Shown here: positions 8,367-16,893 of the stretch, piece after piece
How the letters are laid out: each line of letters opens with the position of its first letter
Position numbering within the stretch: position 1 is the first letter of the stretch
Assembly (NCBI RefSeq): GCF_900088535.1
Contig: NZ_LT578417.1
Span: 2,108,001-2,172,000, forward strand
DNA length: 64,000 nt
Direction of reading: 5' to 3'
Source of the DNA: Cyanobium sp. NIES-981
GTDB taxonomy: Bacteria; Cyanobacteriota; Cyanobacteriia; PCC-6307; Cyanobiaceae
Program-made: the position numbers and the translations under genes
Notes under the pieces: model-generated
Told to the model about the DNA's origin: nothing
Database searches by the model: none
Seen by the model: the letters and a program-made list of their open reading frames with translations, nothing else

Positions 8367-9622
8367 GGATCTGCCACCTCTCTTTCACGGATGGGAAGGG
8401 TGGCGCAGCCCGCGCCGCCTGTCGCATCCACGCCGCGCTTCAGGCACGAGAGGCACCCGAGATCAGCAGCGCCATGCAGGTCGCTATCAAACAGAGCGAC
8501 GATTCCAGCATCCATGGACCCCTGGGGAAGCGGAGGGCGCTGCCTATGGCGCGCAACGCACTCGGCAGCCTGCTGCCAGCTCTGCAGCACACAGCCAACC
8601 CGGTGCTCCATTCCCCCGCCTGGCTCCCCTGTCGACTCGACAGGGAACTCAACGCCTTCGACGCCGATCTGCTGCATCTGCACTGGGTGCAGGGGGAGAT
8701 GCTCTCAATCGAGGCCATCGGCCGGTTGCACAAGCCGCTGGTGTGGACTCTGCATGACGGCTGGGCTTTCTGTGGCAGCGAGCACTATCCCGATGGTGCG
8801 GAGGATCGCCGCTACCAGCAGGGCTACCACCGCGGCAACAGGCCGCCGAACCATCACGGCCTGGATCTTGACCGCTGGTGCTGGCAGCGCAAACGCAGGC
8901 ACTGGAAACGACCCATGCAGCTCGTATGCCCAAGCCGCTGGCTGGCCAGCTGCGTGGAGCGCTCAGCGCTGCTGCGCGACTGGCCCGTGAGGGTGATTCC
9001 CCATCCCCTGCCCACAGACCTCTACCGGCCCTGGCCCCAGGCCCTGGCGCGGCAACTGTTTGCCCTGCCGGCAGAGGCGCCGCTACTGCTGTTCGGTGCC
9101 ATCGGCGGCAGCCGTGACCCTCGCAAGGGCTGGGATCTGCTTGCCCCTGCCCTGCAACAGCTGGCCCACACCCAGCCCAGCCTCCAGGTTGTGGTGTTCG
9201 GCCAGTCGGAGCCGGCGGATCCTCCCCGCCTCGGACTGCCGATCCACTACGTGGGTGCCCTCCACGACAACCAAGCCCTGGCGCTGCTCTACTCCAGCGC
9301 CGATGTGATGGTGGTGCCCTCCCGCATGGAGGCTTTAGGGCAGACGGCCTCGGAGGCCCAGGCATGCGGCGTGCCCGTGGTGGCCTTCAACGCCACCGGC
9401 CTGCCCGATGTAGTGGAACACCTGCGCACCGGCTATCTGGCTGCCCCCTTCGATCCCACTGACCTTGCCGCGGGCATCCGGTGGGTGCTGGAGGACGACG
9501 AGCGTCGGAGCAAGCTCGGGGCGATGGCGAGGTCGCGGGCAGCTCAGCTCTGGCAGCCAGCAGGGATCGCACGGCAGTACCTGGAGGTGTACGAGCAAGC
9601 CAGAGACGCCTGGAATGGGTAA
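8363..9622 (+). CDS. Glycosyltransferase family 4 (GT-B fold)
   Basis: The start is a TTG at 8363 that overlaps the previous stop (TTGA). It gives 419 residues starting with MRICHLSFTDGKGGAARAA, as expected for the first GT-B strand and loop. Other typical features are VWTLHDGWAFCGSEHY (~115), LLLFGAIGGSRDPRKGWD (~235), and the C-terminal donor site EALGQTASEAQACGVPVV (~330), whose two glutamates match the E-x7-E motif. Such enzymes are retaining transferases using nucleotide sugars. The closing segment overlaps the next gene by 8 bp. Acceptor unknown. Confidence 0.88.
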   Translation: MRICHLSFTDGKGGAARAACRIHAALQAREAPEISSAMQVAIKQSDDSSIHGPLGKRRALPMARNALGSLLPALQHTANPVLHSPAWLPCRLDRELNAFDADLLHLHWVQGEMLSIEAIGRLHKPLVWTLHDGWAFCGSEHYPDGAEDRRYQQGYHRGNRPPNHHGLDLDRWCWQRKRRHWKRPMQLVCPSRWLASCVERSALLRDWPVRVIPHPLPTDLYRPWPQALARQLFALPAEAPLLLFGAIGGSRDPRKGWDLLAPALQQLAHTQPSLQVVVFGQSEPADPPRLGLPIHYVGALHDNQALALLYSSADVMVVPSRMEALGQTASEAQACGVPVVAFNATGLPDVVEHLRTGYLAAPFDPTDLAAGIRWVLEDDERRSKLGAMARSRAAQLWQPAGIARQYLEVYEQARDAWNG

Positions 9623-10607
9623 CGCGAGCAGGGAACCAGCCTCGCCACAGCCCCCGCCGGACAACCATCGGGTGCTGGCAGTGGTGGTGACCTTCCGCCC
9701 TGATCTGGAGCAGCTGGGGCACACCCTCAGCAGCCTCAGCCATCAGGTCTCCGGCCTTGCCCTGGTGGACAACACTCCGGAAGGCATCCAGATCAACCTG
9801 AAGCACTTTCAACAGGAAGGAGAACAACGGGGCACAGAGCCCTGGATCTTCTGGCCGAATCACCGCAATCTCGGGCTGGCCGCCGCCCAGAACATCGGCC
9901 TGCGGCTGGCCATCGAGCACGGCTATTCCCATGTGCTGCTGAGCGATCAGGACACCACCTTTCACGACGATGCCGTCGACCACCTGCTGGCCGCCCATGA
10001 AGCGCTCAGCCTTTCCGGCCACCGGGTGGCGGCGGTGGCCGCAGGCTTTGAGCATCCGCTCAAGCCGGCCCAGGAGGAGGTCGTGTTCCTGCGCCATGAG
10101 GGGCTGTTCTGGAAGCGTGTGCACCGGAGCCAGGGCCTCTGCCGGATCTCCTATGCGATCGCTGCCGGCACCTTGATTCCCACCGCCGTGCTGCCCCGGA
10201 TCGGCCTGATGGACGAGAGCCTCTTCATCGACTGGGTGGATGTGGCGTGGTGCCTGCAGGCCGCCCGGCAGGGCTTCGAGCTCTACGGCAGCGCCGACGC
10301 CCGCACATCGCACCGGCTCGGGGAATCCATGGGGACCCTGCTGGGCCGTCCTGTAGCTCTGCACGCTGCCCAGCGCAGCTACTTCATCACCCGCAACGCC
10401 CTGCGGTTGGCCCTGCATCTGCCCGCCCCCCGGGGCCCGCAGCGTCTGCGCTTCCTCTGGCTCGCCCTGCTCTACGCCTGCGTGATGCCCTGGATCAGCG
10501 CCACGCCAGGCCTGCATGGCCGGATGGCCTGGCGGGGTGTGCGCGACGGCCTGCGCAACCGGGGCGGGCCTCTGCCCACCGCGAGACGTCAGGGGCACGC
10601 CGCATGA
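9615..10607 (+). CDS. Glycosyltransferase family 2, rhamnosyltransferase-like
   Basis: From ATG 9615 the protein has 330 residues. VLAVVVTFRPDLEQLGHTLSSL, LALVDNTPEG, NLGLAAAQNIGLRLAIEHG and LLSDQDTTFHDDA give the order of motifs seen in the RfbF/RhlC branch of GT2. The DQDT motif replaces the usual DxD. A late WVDVAWCLQAARQGF segment supports this. Because the dTDP-rhamnose genes lie a few kilobases away, L-rhamnose is the likely donor, although this is inferred. The ATG overlaps the upstream stop by 8 bp, and the gene stop overlaps the next ATG by 4 bp. Confidence 0.85.
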   Translation: MGNASREPASPQPPPDNHRVLAVVVTFRPDLEQLGHTLSSLSHQVSGLALVDNTPEGIQINLKHFQQEGEQRGTEPWIFWPNHRNLGLAAAQNIGLRLAIEHGYSHVLLSDQDTTFHDDAVDHLLAAHEALSLSGHRVAAVAAGFEHPLKPAQEEVVFLRHEGLFWKRVHRSQGLCRISYAIAAGTLIPTAVLPRIGLMDESLFIDWVDVAWCLQAARQGFELYGSADARTSHRLGESMGTLLGRPVALHAAQRSYFITRNALRLALHLPAPRGPQRLRFLWLALLYACVMPWISATPGLHGRMAWRGVRDGLRNRGGPLPTARRQGHAA

Positions 10608-12334
10608 GCCAGCTCCAACCGAGCCCCCAGGGAGCGTCACCTCCGCTCGTTTCGGTGCTCGTGTCCACCTGCAACGCCGCGCGCTACCTACCGGGCTGCC
10701 TCGACAGCCTGCTGGCCCAGACCATTGCCGACCAGCTGGAAATCCTGGTGATCGACAGCGGCTCCCAGCAGGAGGAATCCGCCATCGTGCGCCGCTATCA
10801 GGCCGCGCACCCCAACATCCGGCTTCTGCGCACGGAGCGGGAAACCGTCTACGCCGCCTGGAATCGCGGCATCGCCATGGCCCGTGGCCGCTACCTCACC
10901 AACGCCAACACCGACGACCGCCTGGCCCCTGAGGCACTGGAGCGGCTGAGCGGGGCCCTCGAGGCCGATCCGCAGGCGGGCCTGGCCTATGCCGACGCCC
11001 TGGTGACCTCCACCGACAACGCCGGCTTCGCCGATGCCTTCGCCGGCAGCGGTGCCGTGAGCGGCTGCTTCCACTGGCCCGCCTTCGACCCGGCCCTGCT
11101 GTTGCGCGTGTGCTTCGTGGGCCCCCAGCCGCTGTGGCGCCGCCAGCTCCACGCCGCCCATGGTCTGTTCGACCCCAGCTTCCACAGCGCCGGGGACTAT
11201 GAGTTCTGGCTGAGGATCTGCCGGCACACCCGGTTTGTGCACCTCCCCGCGGTGCTGGGGCTTTACCTGGAGCGGCCGGGGAGCCTGGAGCACCGCAACG
11301 CCCGCCGCAACCAGGAAGAAACCGCCCGGGCCCGGCAGCGCCACTGGGACGCCGCCTCGGGCCCCCTGCCGCCCGCCCATTCCGGTTTTCTGCGCCGCTA
11401 CCGCCTGCAGGCATTCAGCCCCGACGAACCGGCCCCCGGCCGGCCGGAGGTGTCGGTGATCGTGCCCACCCGCAACCGCCCGGCCCAGCTGGCCCGAGCC
11501 CTGGAGAGCATCGCCGCCCAGACCTTCCGCAACCTGGAGGTGATCGTGGTCAACGACGGCGGTGCGGACGTGTCGGAGGTGATCCGGACAGCGCGGCCTG
11601 GCCAGGCCTCCGTGCGCTGCATCAGCCATCCCCGCTGCCTCGGTGCCGCCGCCGCCAGAAACAGCGGTCTGCGCCTCAGCCGCGGCCGCCACATCGCTTA
11701 CCTCGACGACGACGACATCTTCTACCCCCGCCATCTGGAAACCCTGCTCGGCGCCGCCAGGACCCAGCAGGCGCGCTTCGTGGTGGCCCAGGCCGTGCAG
11801 GCGCGCTACGGCGCCAGGGATGGCCGGCGTCTCTGGCATCGGCTCCACCCCACCAGCCCCCTGACCCTCGAAGCCCTGCTGGTGCGGAACCGCATCCCCA
11901 CCCTGGCGGTGCTGCACCACCGGGAGGCCCTGGGCACCGCCGGCTTCTTCGACGAGTCGCTTCCCACCCACGAAGACTGGGACCTCTGGATCCGCATGGT
12001 GCAGAACTTCGGTGCCGTCGTCATGGCCGAAGCCACCTGTGAGTTCCAGACCCGCTCAGGACCCGACGCCCTCACGGCCCGCCAGCGGCACAACTTCCTC
12101 GAAACGATGCGGGTGGTGCATGGGCGCTATGGCCATCTGGCCCGTGATCCGGAGGCGGTGCGGCGTCAGCAGCGGGCGGTGGAGCGGCGGCTGGAAGCCG
12201 AACTGTTCGGGGTGATGCGCTGGGTCCTGCCGGTGCTGCGCCCACTGCAGAGCACCCTGCGCACCGCGGCCTCATTCCTCAGCCACGCCTTGCTCCCACG
12301 CCTCCGGGCGTTGGCGGCCCGGCTGCGCGGCTGA
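10604..12334 (+). CDS. Tandem-domain glycosyltransferase (two GT2 domains)
   Basis: ATG 10604 overlaps the preceding TGA (ATGA), giving 576 residues. Domain 1 (about 15-270) has VSVLVSTCNAARYL, LVIDSGSQQEES, AWNRGIAMARG and NANTDDRL. Domain 2 (about 300-530) has VSVIVPTRNRPAQL, VIVVNDGG, AAARNSGLRLSRG, AYLDDDDIF and a DEDW-like THEDWDLWIRM. Both halves keep acidic residues for metal and nucleotide binding, so both may be active and add two sugars in succession. The C-terminus is basic and amphipathic. It is last in the plus-strand glycosyltransferase run and ends 3 bp from the convergent rfbB stop. Confidence 0.85.
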   Translation: MSQLQPSPQGASPPLVSVLVSTCNAARYLPGCLDSLLAQTIADQLEILVIDSGSQQEESAIVRRYQAAHPNIRLLRTERETVYAAWNRGIAMARGRYLTNANTDDRLAPEALERLSGALEADPQAGLAYADALVTSTDNAGFADAFAGSGAVSGCFHWPAFDPALLLRVCFVGPQPLWRRQLHAAHGLFDPSFHSAGDYEFWLRICRHTRFVHLPAVLGLYLERPGSLEHRNARRNQEETARARQRHWDAASGPLPPAHSGFLRRYRLQAFSPDEPAPGRPEVSVIVPTRNRPAQLARALESIAAQTFRNLEVIVVNDGGADVSEVIRTARPGQASVRCISHPRCLGAAAARNSGLRLSRGRHIAYLDDDDIFYPRHLETLLGAARTQQARFVVAQAVQARYGARDGRRLWHRLHPTSPLTLEALLVRNRIPTLAVLHHREALGTAGFFDESLPTHEDWDLWIRMVQNFGAVVMAEATCEFQTRSGPDALTARQRHNFLETMRVVHGRYGHLARDPEAVRRQQRAVERRLEAELFGVMRWVLPVLRPLQSTLRTAASFLSHALLPRLRALAARLRG

Positions 12335-12337
12335 CGC

Positions 12338-13477
12338 TCACGCCACCAACCCCAGCCGCCCGCCGCTGTAGCCCCCCCGCTCCCGCACGCCCTTGCACCA
12401 CTCCTGGTGCTCCAGATACCAGCGCACCGTGGCCTCCAGCCCCTGCTCGAAGGCATGGCGCGGCTGCCAGCCCAGCTCGCTGCTGATCCGGGCCGGATCG
12501 ATGGCGTAGCGGCGGTCGTGGCCGGGGCGGTCGGTGACGGGGGTGATCAGATCGGCGTGGGGGGCGCCGGCGGGGCGCAGCTGATCCAGCAGGGCGCAGA
12601 TCGCCGTCACCACCTGCTTGTTGGTGCGTTCGCCATGGCCGCCCACGCAGTAGCTGCGGCCCAGCTGGCCGGAGGTGGCCGCCAGCAGCAACGCGTCCAC
12701 GTGGTCTTCCACGTAGAGCCAGTCGCGCACGTTGGCGCCGTCGCCGTAGAGGGGGATCGGCTCGCCGGCGGCGGCCTTGAGGATCACCACCGGAATCAGC
12801 TTCTCCGGAAACTGCCAGGGCCCATAGTTGTTGGAGCAGTTGGTGAGCACCACCGGCAGGCCGTAGGTGTGGTGCCAGGCGCTCACCAGGTGGTCGCTGG
12901 CGGCCTTGCTGGCCGAATAGGGGCTGCGCGGGTCGTAGGGGGTGGTCTCCGAGAAGCGGCCGGTCTCGCCCAGCGAGCCGAACACCTCATCGGTGCTGAT
13001 GTGGTGGAAGCGGAAGGCGGATCGACGCTCCTCGGCCAGCCCCTCGTGGTGGCTCCGCACCGCCTGCAGCAGGTTGAAGGTGCCGCTCACGTTGCTGGCG
13101 ATGAAGGCCTCGGGCCCCTCGATCGAGCGGTCGACATGGCTCTCGGCCGCCAGGTGCATCACCAGATCCGGGTCGGCCCGGCGCACCGCCTCGGCCGTGG
13201 CCGCCGCATCGGTGAGGTCCACCCGCAGCAGCTGGTGGCGCCCTTCCGCAGCGGCCCCCAGCGGCGCCAGCACCGCCTCGATGCTGGTGAGGTCGCTGGC
13301 GTAGCCGCACTTGTCGAGGTTGAACACCGTGGCGCCGCTCTCCGCCAGCAGGCGCCGCACCACGGCACCCCCGATGAAGCCCGCCCCGCCGGTGACCAGC
13401 ACCCTCCTGCGGGATCCGAGCAGGGAGGGGAGGTCGTTCACGGCGAAAACTCCTGCGGTGGCTTGGCCAGGCGGCAT
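12338..13477 (-). CDS. rfbB: dTDP-glucose 4,6-dehydratase
   Basis: ATG 13477 gives 379 residues. A GTG at 13441 is an alternative that would trim a poorly conserved N-terminus. The extended-SDR motifs are clear: VLVTGGAGFIGGAVV for NAD, MHLAAESHVDRSI, HISTDEVFGSLG and the catalytic YSASKAASD (Tyr-x3-Lys). Also present are SNNYGPWQFPEKLIP and GDGANVRDWLYVEDH, hallmark RmlB segments. It converts dTDP-glucose to dTDP-4-keto-6-deoxyglucose, the second step of dTDP-L-rhamnose synthesis. It is separated from rfbD, rfbC and rfbA by two genes on the opposite strand, so it needs its own promoter. Confidence 0.96.
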   Translation of the reverse strand: MPPGQATAGVFAVNDLPSLLGSRRRVLVTGGAGFIGGAVVRRLLAESGATVFNLDKCGYASDLTSIEAVLAPLGAAAEGRHQLLRVDLTDAAATAEAVRRADPDLVMHLAAESHVDRSIEGPEAFIASNVSGTFNLLQAVRSHHEGLAEERRSAFRFHHISTDEVFGSLGETGRFSETTPYDPRSPYSASKAASDHLVSAWHHTYGLPVVLTNCSNNYGPWQFPEKLIPVVILKAAAGEPIPLYGDGANVRDWLYVEDHVDALLLAATSGQLGRSYCVGGHGERTNKQVVTAICALLDQLRPAGAPHADLITPVTDRPGHDRRYAIDPARISSELGWQPRHAFEQGLEATVRWYLEHQEWCKGVRERGGYSGGRLGLVA

Positions 13478-13583
13478 CACGCTATCAGCGCTGCCGCTGG
13501 GGGCCGGAGGCTTCCGCCTCGCGCTCTGCATACAGTGCCCTCCAGCGCGCCGGACACCATGTCCGGACGCCGTTGGCCAGCCC

Positions 13584-14420
13584 GTGCAGCCCCCCAGCCC
13601 TCCCCATCAGCGGCGCATCTGGTTCTCGCTCGTGCTGTTCCAGCACCGCCTGCCCAGCATTCAGCCGCTGCTGGCCTCGATCCGCGCCCTGGCCGAGCAG
13701 ACCCCTCGCTGGCGCACGGCCCTTGCGGTGTACGACGGCAGCCCTCCCGGCCCGGCCCTGCCCGCGGCTGCGGAACTCGAGGCCCAGCTGGGCGGTGTGC
13801 CCCTGCACTACACCCGGGGCGCGAACGTCGGCTACGGGCGCGCCCACAACAGCAACTACGCAGCTGCCGCGCTGGATCCGGGTGATCTGTTCATCGTGAC
13901 CAATCCGGACATTCGCTTCGCACCGGCTGAGCTGACGCCTCTGCTGGACTGGGTGGTCTGCAGCCCTCAGGTCTCCTGCGCCGCTCCGCTGGTGGTGGGA
14001 GACGACGGCGCCATCCAGTACTCGGCCAAACACAACCCCACCCTGCTGGCGCTGGCCCTGGGCCGCTTCCCCCTTCTGAAGGCCGTTCCAGGATTCCGCC
14101 GCTACGACCGGTTCCACAGAAACGCCTTCCGTGACTACAGCAGCGAGTGTTTTCCGAGTGCCTTTCTCTCCGGCTGCTTCCTGGTGATTCCAGCCCACAG
14201 CTACGGGGCCGTGGGCGGCTTCTGCGAGCGCTACTTCCTGCATCTGGAGGATGCGGATCTGGTGCGACGTCTCTCCTCCATCGGCCTCACCGTGCACAAT
14301 CCCAAAGGAAGGGTGGTCCACAGCTGGGCCCGCGGCTCCCACAGGTCCGTGCGGCAGATGCTGTGCCTGCTGAAATCGATGCTGATCTACCGCTCGATCT
14401 GGGGGCTGAGATTTGCCTGA
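13584..14420 (+). CDS. Glycosyltransferase family 2
   Basis: I recognise no ATG start. The GTG at 13584 gives 278 residues beginning with QPPSPPHQRRIWFSLVLFQH, and upstream in-frame sequence is antisense to rfbB. LAVYDGSPPGP, ANVGYGRAHNSNYAAA, LFIVTNPDIRFAP (DxD-like NPD), SGCFLVIPAHSY and FLHLEDADLVRRL give the rhamnosyltransferase-like order seen in dTDP-Rha-dependent GT2 enzymes. The C-terminal RSVRQMLCLLKSMLIYRS resembles the end of WcaA/RfbN-like proteins. It forms a two-gene plus-strand unit with the following epimerase-like gene, embedded in the rhamnose genes. Confidence 0.82.
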   Translation: MQPPSPPHQRRIWFSLVLFQHRLPSIQPLLASIRALAEQTPRWRTALAVYDGSPPGPALPAAAELEAQLGGVPLHYTRGANVGYGRAHNSNYAAAALDPGDLFIVTNPDIRFAPAELTPLLDWVVCSPQVSCAAPLVVGDDGAIQYSAKHNPTLLALALGRFPLLKAVPGFRRYDRFHRNAFRDYSSECFPSAFLSGCFLVIPAHSYGAVGGFCERYFLHLEDADLVRRLSSIGLTVHNPKGRVVHSWARGSHRSVRQMLCLLKSMLIYRSIWGLRFA

Positions 14421-14468
14421 TCGCACCGCTGGCCCGGCCCGCTTCGCTGGTTGCGGGGGGTGTGCTCC

Positions 14469-15365
14469 GTGAAACTGCACGTCTTCGGTGCCCGCTCCCT
14501 GGCCGGTGCCGCCTTCGCCGACCTGGCGGCGCAGTGGGCGGGTGGATCGGGCCTGCAGCTCTATGCCAGGCAGCAGCACGGCTATGCAGCCCTCGACCTG
14601 GCCCAGGCCGAGGGCCTGGCGCTGAACCCAGACGAGCCAGCCCTGGGGCTGGTGAGCTTCGCCCCCCTCTGGCTGTTCGCTCCCTTCCTGAAGCGCTGGT
14701 TGACGCGCCAGCCCCATGCAGCGGGCTGCCTGGCCGCGGTGGTGGCCTGTTCGTCCTCCTCGGCCCTCACCAAGCGGTTTGCCAGCAACGGCTCCGACCG
14801 CAGCCTGGCGGCTTGCCTGAGCCAGGCGGAGGACGATCTGCTCACCACCTGCCGTCACTACGGCATCCCCTGCGGGATCCTCCAGCCCACGCTGATCTAC
14901 GGCCAGGTGGGCTCCCAGCGGGACCGCAATCTGAGCCGCCTGGTGGGGATGATGCGCCGTTGGCCCCTGGTGCCCGTTCCCTCCAGAACCGGCCTGCGGC
15001 AGCCGATCCACGCCTTCCAGCTCGCCGCCGTGGCGCTGCATCTCACCCAGCGGCTGGCAGCGGCCGGCAGCGGCGCCGGCCTGCCCGAGCGGCTCGCCGT
15101 GGGTGGTGACCAGGCGCTCACCTACAGGGCGATGCTCGAAGGCCTGCAGCAGGCCCTGCCCGCGCATCACCCCGCCCGCCGCTGCCGCCTGCTGCCGATT
15201 CCCAACCGCCTGTTCTTCCTGCTTTCGGCCCCGCTGCTGCTGGGATCCCCCAGAGCCTTTGAAGCCGTGCTGCGGCTGGCGGCCGACCTGGCCGGTTTCA
15301 CCCCCAGCCATGAACTGCTGGGCCGGCCCGCCGAGCCGTTTCCACGCTGGCCCCTGGCGCTCTGA
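14469..15365 (+). CDS. NDP-sugar epimerase-like protein, atypical SDR
   Basis: GTG 14469 (VKLHVFGARSLAG) gives 298 residues. A TTG 18 bp earlier is possible. The overall order resembles the extended-SDR sugar epimerases next to bacterial O-antigen clusters: CSSSSALTKRFASNGSD, AEDDLLTTCRHYGIPCGILQPTLIYG, and GLRQPIHAFQLAAVALHL with a late LAVGGDQALTYRAML. The usual NAD loop GxxGxxG is degenerate here (GARSLAG) and no Tyr-x3-Lys is visible. It may therefore have altered cofactor use or be non-catalytic. The gene ends 14 bp from the convergent rfbD. The substrate is unknown. Confidence 0.62.
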   Translation: MKLHVFGARSLAGAAFADLAAQWAGGSGLQLYARQQHGYAALDLAQAEGLALNPDEPALGLVSFAPLWLFAPFLKRWLTRQPHAAGCLAAVVACSSSSALTKRFASNGSDRSLAACLSQAEDDLLTTCRHYGIPCGILQPTLIYGQVGSQRDRNLSRLVGMMRRWPLVPVPSRTGLRQPIHAFQLAAVALHLTQRLAAAGSGAGLPERLAVGGDQALTYRAMLEGLQQALPAHHPARRCRLLPIPNRLFFLLSAPLLLGSPRAFEAVLRLAADLAGFTPSHELLGRPAEPFPRWPLAL

Positions 15366-15379
15366 GCGGACTGGCCGGC

Positions 15380-16321
15380 TCAGGCCACCAGCCGCCCCAG
15401 CACCTGGCGCAGGGCGGCGCGCCAGTGGATCGGCTCCAGGCCCAGGGCGGCCCGGCTGGCTGTGCAGTCCAGCAGGGAGTAGCTGGGGCGGCGGGCCGGG
15501 GTGGGGTAATCGGCCGTGGTGATGGGCTTCACCCGCGCCTGGCGCTGCAGCAGGCCCAGCTCCTCACCCAGCTCGCCGATCGCCACGGCGAAGTCGTACC
15601 AGCTGGCGGCGCCGGCATCGCTCCAGTGCAGCACCGCCGGCAGGGGCGCACCGGCCTCGGGGGGCTCAGGGGGCTCGGAGGCCCCGGGGGGCTCCATGGC
15701 GCGCCCGATCAGACGCCAGCAGGCCGCCGCCAGGGTGGGGGTGGCCGTGGGGCAGCCCACCTGGTCGGCCACCACGCCGATCTCCTCCTTCTCGCCATGC
15801 AGCCGCAGCATCGTGAGGCAGAAGTTGCGGCCGACCGGGCCGTACACCCAGCTGGTGCGCAGCACATGGGCGCGGCCCTGCTCGGCCAGGTCGCTGGCCA
15901 GCACCGCCTGCTCACCCGCCGCCTTGCTGGCGCCGTACACCCCCAGGGGGTGGAGGGGCTGATCGGGGGTGTAGGGGCTGCCCTGGACCCCATCAAAGAC
16001 GAAGTCGGTGCTCACGTGGAGCAGGCGTCCACCGGTCTCGCCCAGGGCCGCGGCCAGCGCCGCAGGGGCCGCGCCGTTCACCGCCTGGGCCAGCTCGGGC
16101 TCGCTCTCGGCCCGGTCCACGGCGGTGTAGGCGCCGGCATTCAGCACCCAGTGGGGCCGCCGTTCCCGCACCAGGCGCCGGCAGGCCTCCGGGTCGGCCA
16201 GGTCCAGCTCGGCGCGGCCGGTGGCCATGAGGCTCACGCCTGCGGGGCACTGGGCCACCAGCTCCTGGCCCAGCTGGCCGCCCGCTCCGGTGAGCAGCAC
16301 CTGGAGGGAGGAGTCGCTCAT
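15380..16321 (-). CDS. rfbD: dTDP-4-dehydrorhamnose reductase
   Basis: The 313-residue protein begins [27 protein letters not shown] binds NADPH, NAGAYTAVDRAESEPE and HVSTDFVFDGVQGSPY are RmlD signatures, and YGASKAAGEQ holds the catalytic Tyr-x3-Lys. RTSWVYGPVGRNF and ADQVGCPT complete the pattern. It performs the final reduction to dTDP-L-rhamnose. A Pro/Glu-rich insertion (PPGASEPPEPPEAG, ~215) is longer than usual. Its ATG overlaps the rfbC stop by 4 bp (ATGA), so it is translated with rfbC and rfbA. Confidence 0.95.
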   Translation of the reverse strand: MSDSSLQVLLTGAGGQLGQELVAQCPAGVSLMATGRAELDLADPEACRRLVRERRPHWVLNAGAYTAVDRAESEPELAQAVNGAAPAALAAALGETGGRLLHVSTDFVFDGVQGSPYTPDQPLHPLGVYGASKAAGEQAVLASDLAEQGRAHVLRTSWVYGPVGRNFCLTMLRLHGEKEEIGVVADQVGCPTATPTLAAACWRLIGRAMEPPGASEPPEPPEAGAPLPAVLHWSDAGAASWYDFAVAIGELGEELGLLQRQARVKPITTADYPTPARRPSYSLLDCTASRAALGLEPIHWRAALRQVLGRLVA

Positions 16322-16893
16322 GCGAACAGATCGGCTTCGGCCAGCAGGGGAGCCACGGCGTCCTTGGCGCTGAGCAGGGGCTGGCCGCCTGCCAGGCCCT
16401 CCAGCGGCCAGCCGACGGCGAGCTGGGGATCATCCCAGCGGATGCCCCGCTCGCACTCCTTGCTCCAGAAGTCGGTGGTCTTGTAGTGCACCTCCGCCGT
16501 GTCGCTCAGGGTGAGGAAGCCGTGGGCATAGCCCGGCGGCACCCAGAGCTGCTGCTTGTTCTCCGCGCTCAGCCGCACACCGCCCCACTGGCCGAAGGTG
16601 GGCGAGCCGCGACGGATGTCCACGGCCACATCGAAGATCTCCCCCGCCAGGCAGCGCACCAGCTTGCCCTGGGGATGGGGCGGCAGCTGGTAGTGGAGGC
16701 CGCGCAGCACCCCCTGCACCGAGCGGGAGTGGTTGTCCTGCACGAAGACCGTGGGACCGGCAGCGGCGTTGAAGCTGTTCTGGTTCCAGCTCTCGAAGAA
16801 GAAGCCGCGGTCATCACCGAACACCCGGGGGGTGAGCAGCAGCACCCCCTCCAGCGCCGCCCCCGTGGTGCTGTTCAGCTGTTCAACCTGCAT
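16318..16893 (-). CDS. rfbC: dTDP-4-dehydrorhamnose 3,5-epimerase
   Basis: From ATG 16893 the product is 191 residues, the usual RmlC length. [34 protein letters not shown] (with the catalytic His), [19 protein letters not shown] and [12 protein letters not shown] are classic cupin-fold RmlC segments. DPQLAVGWP near the end is also typical. It epimerises C3 and C5 of dTDP-4-keto-6-deoxyglucose. It overlaps rfbA by 11 bp upstream and rfbD by 4 bp downstream. Confidence 0.96.
   Translation of the reverse strand: MQVEQLNSTTGAALEGVLLLTPRVFGDDRGFFFESWNQNSFNAAAGPTVFVQDNHSRSVQGVLRGLHYQLPPHPQGKLVRCLAGEIFDVAVDIRRGSPTFGQWGGVRLSAENKQQLWVPPGYAHGFLTLSDTAEVHYKTTDFWSKECERGIRWDDPQLAVGWPLEGLAGGQPLLSAKDAVAPLLAEADLFA

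Noticed and set aside
13485-15311. 608-codon minus frame opposite the GT2 and epimerase genes
   Set aside because: It has a Gln/Gly/His-rich shadow composition, while the plus-strand products have family motifs.
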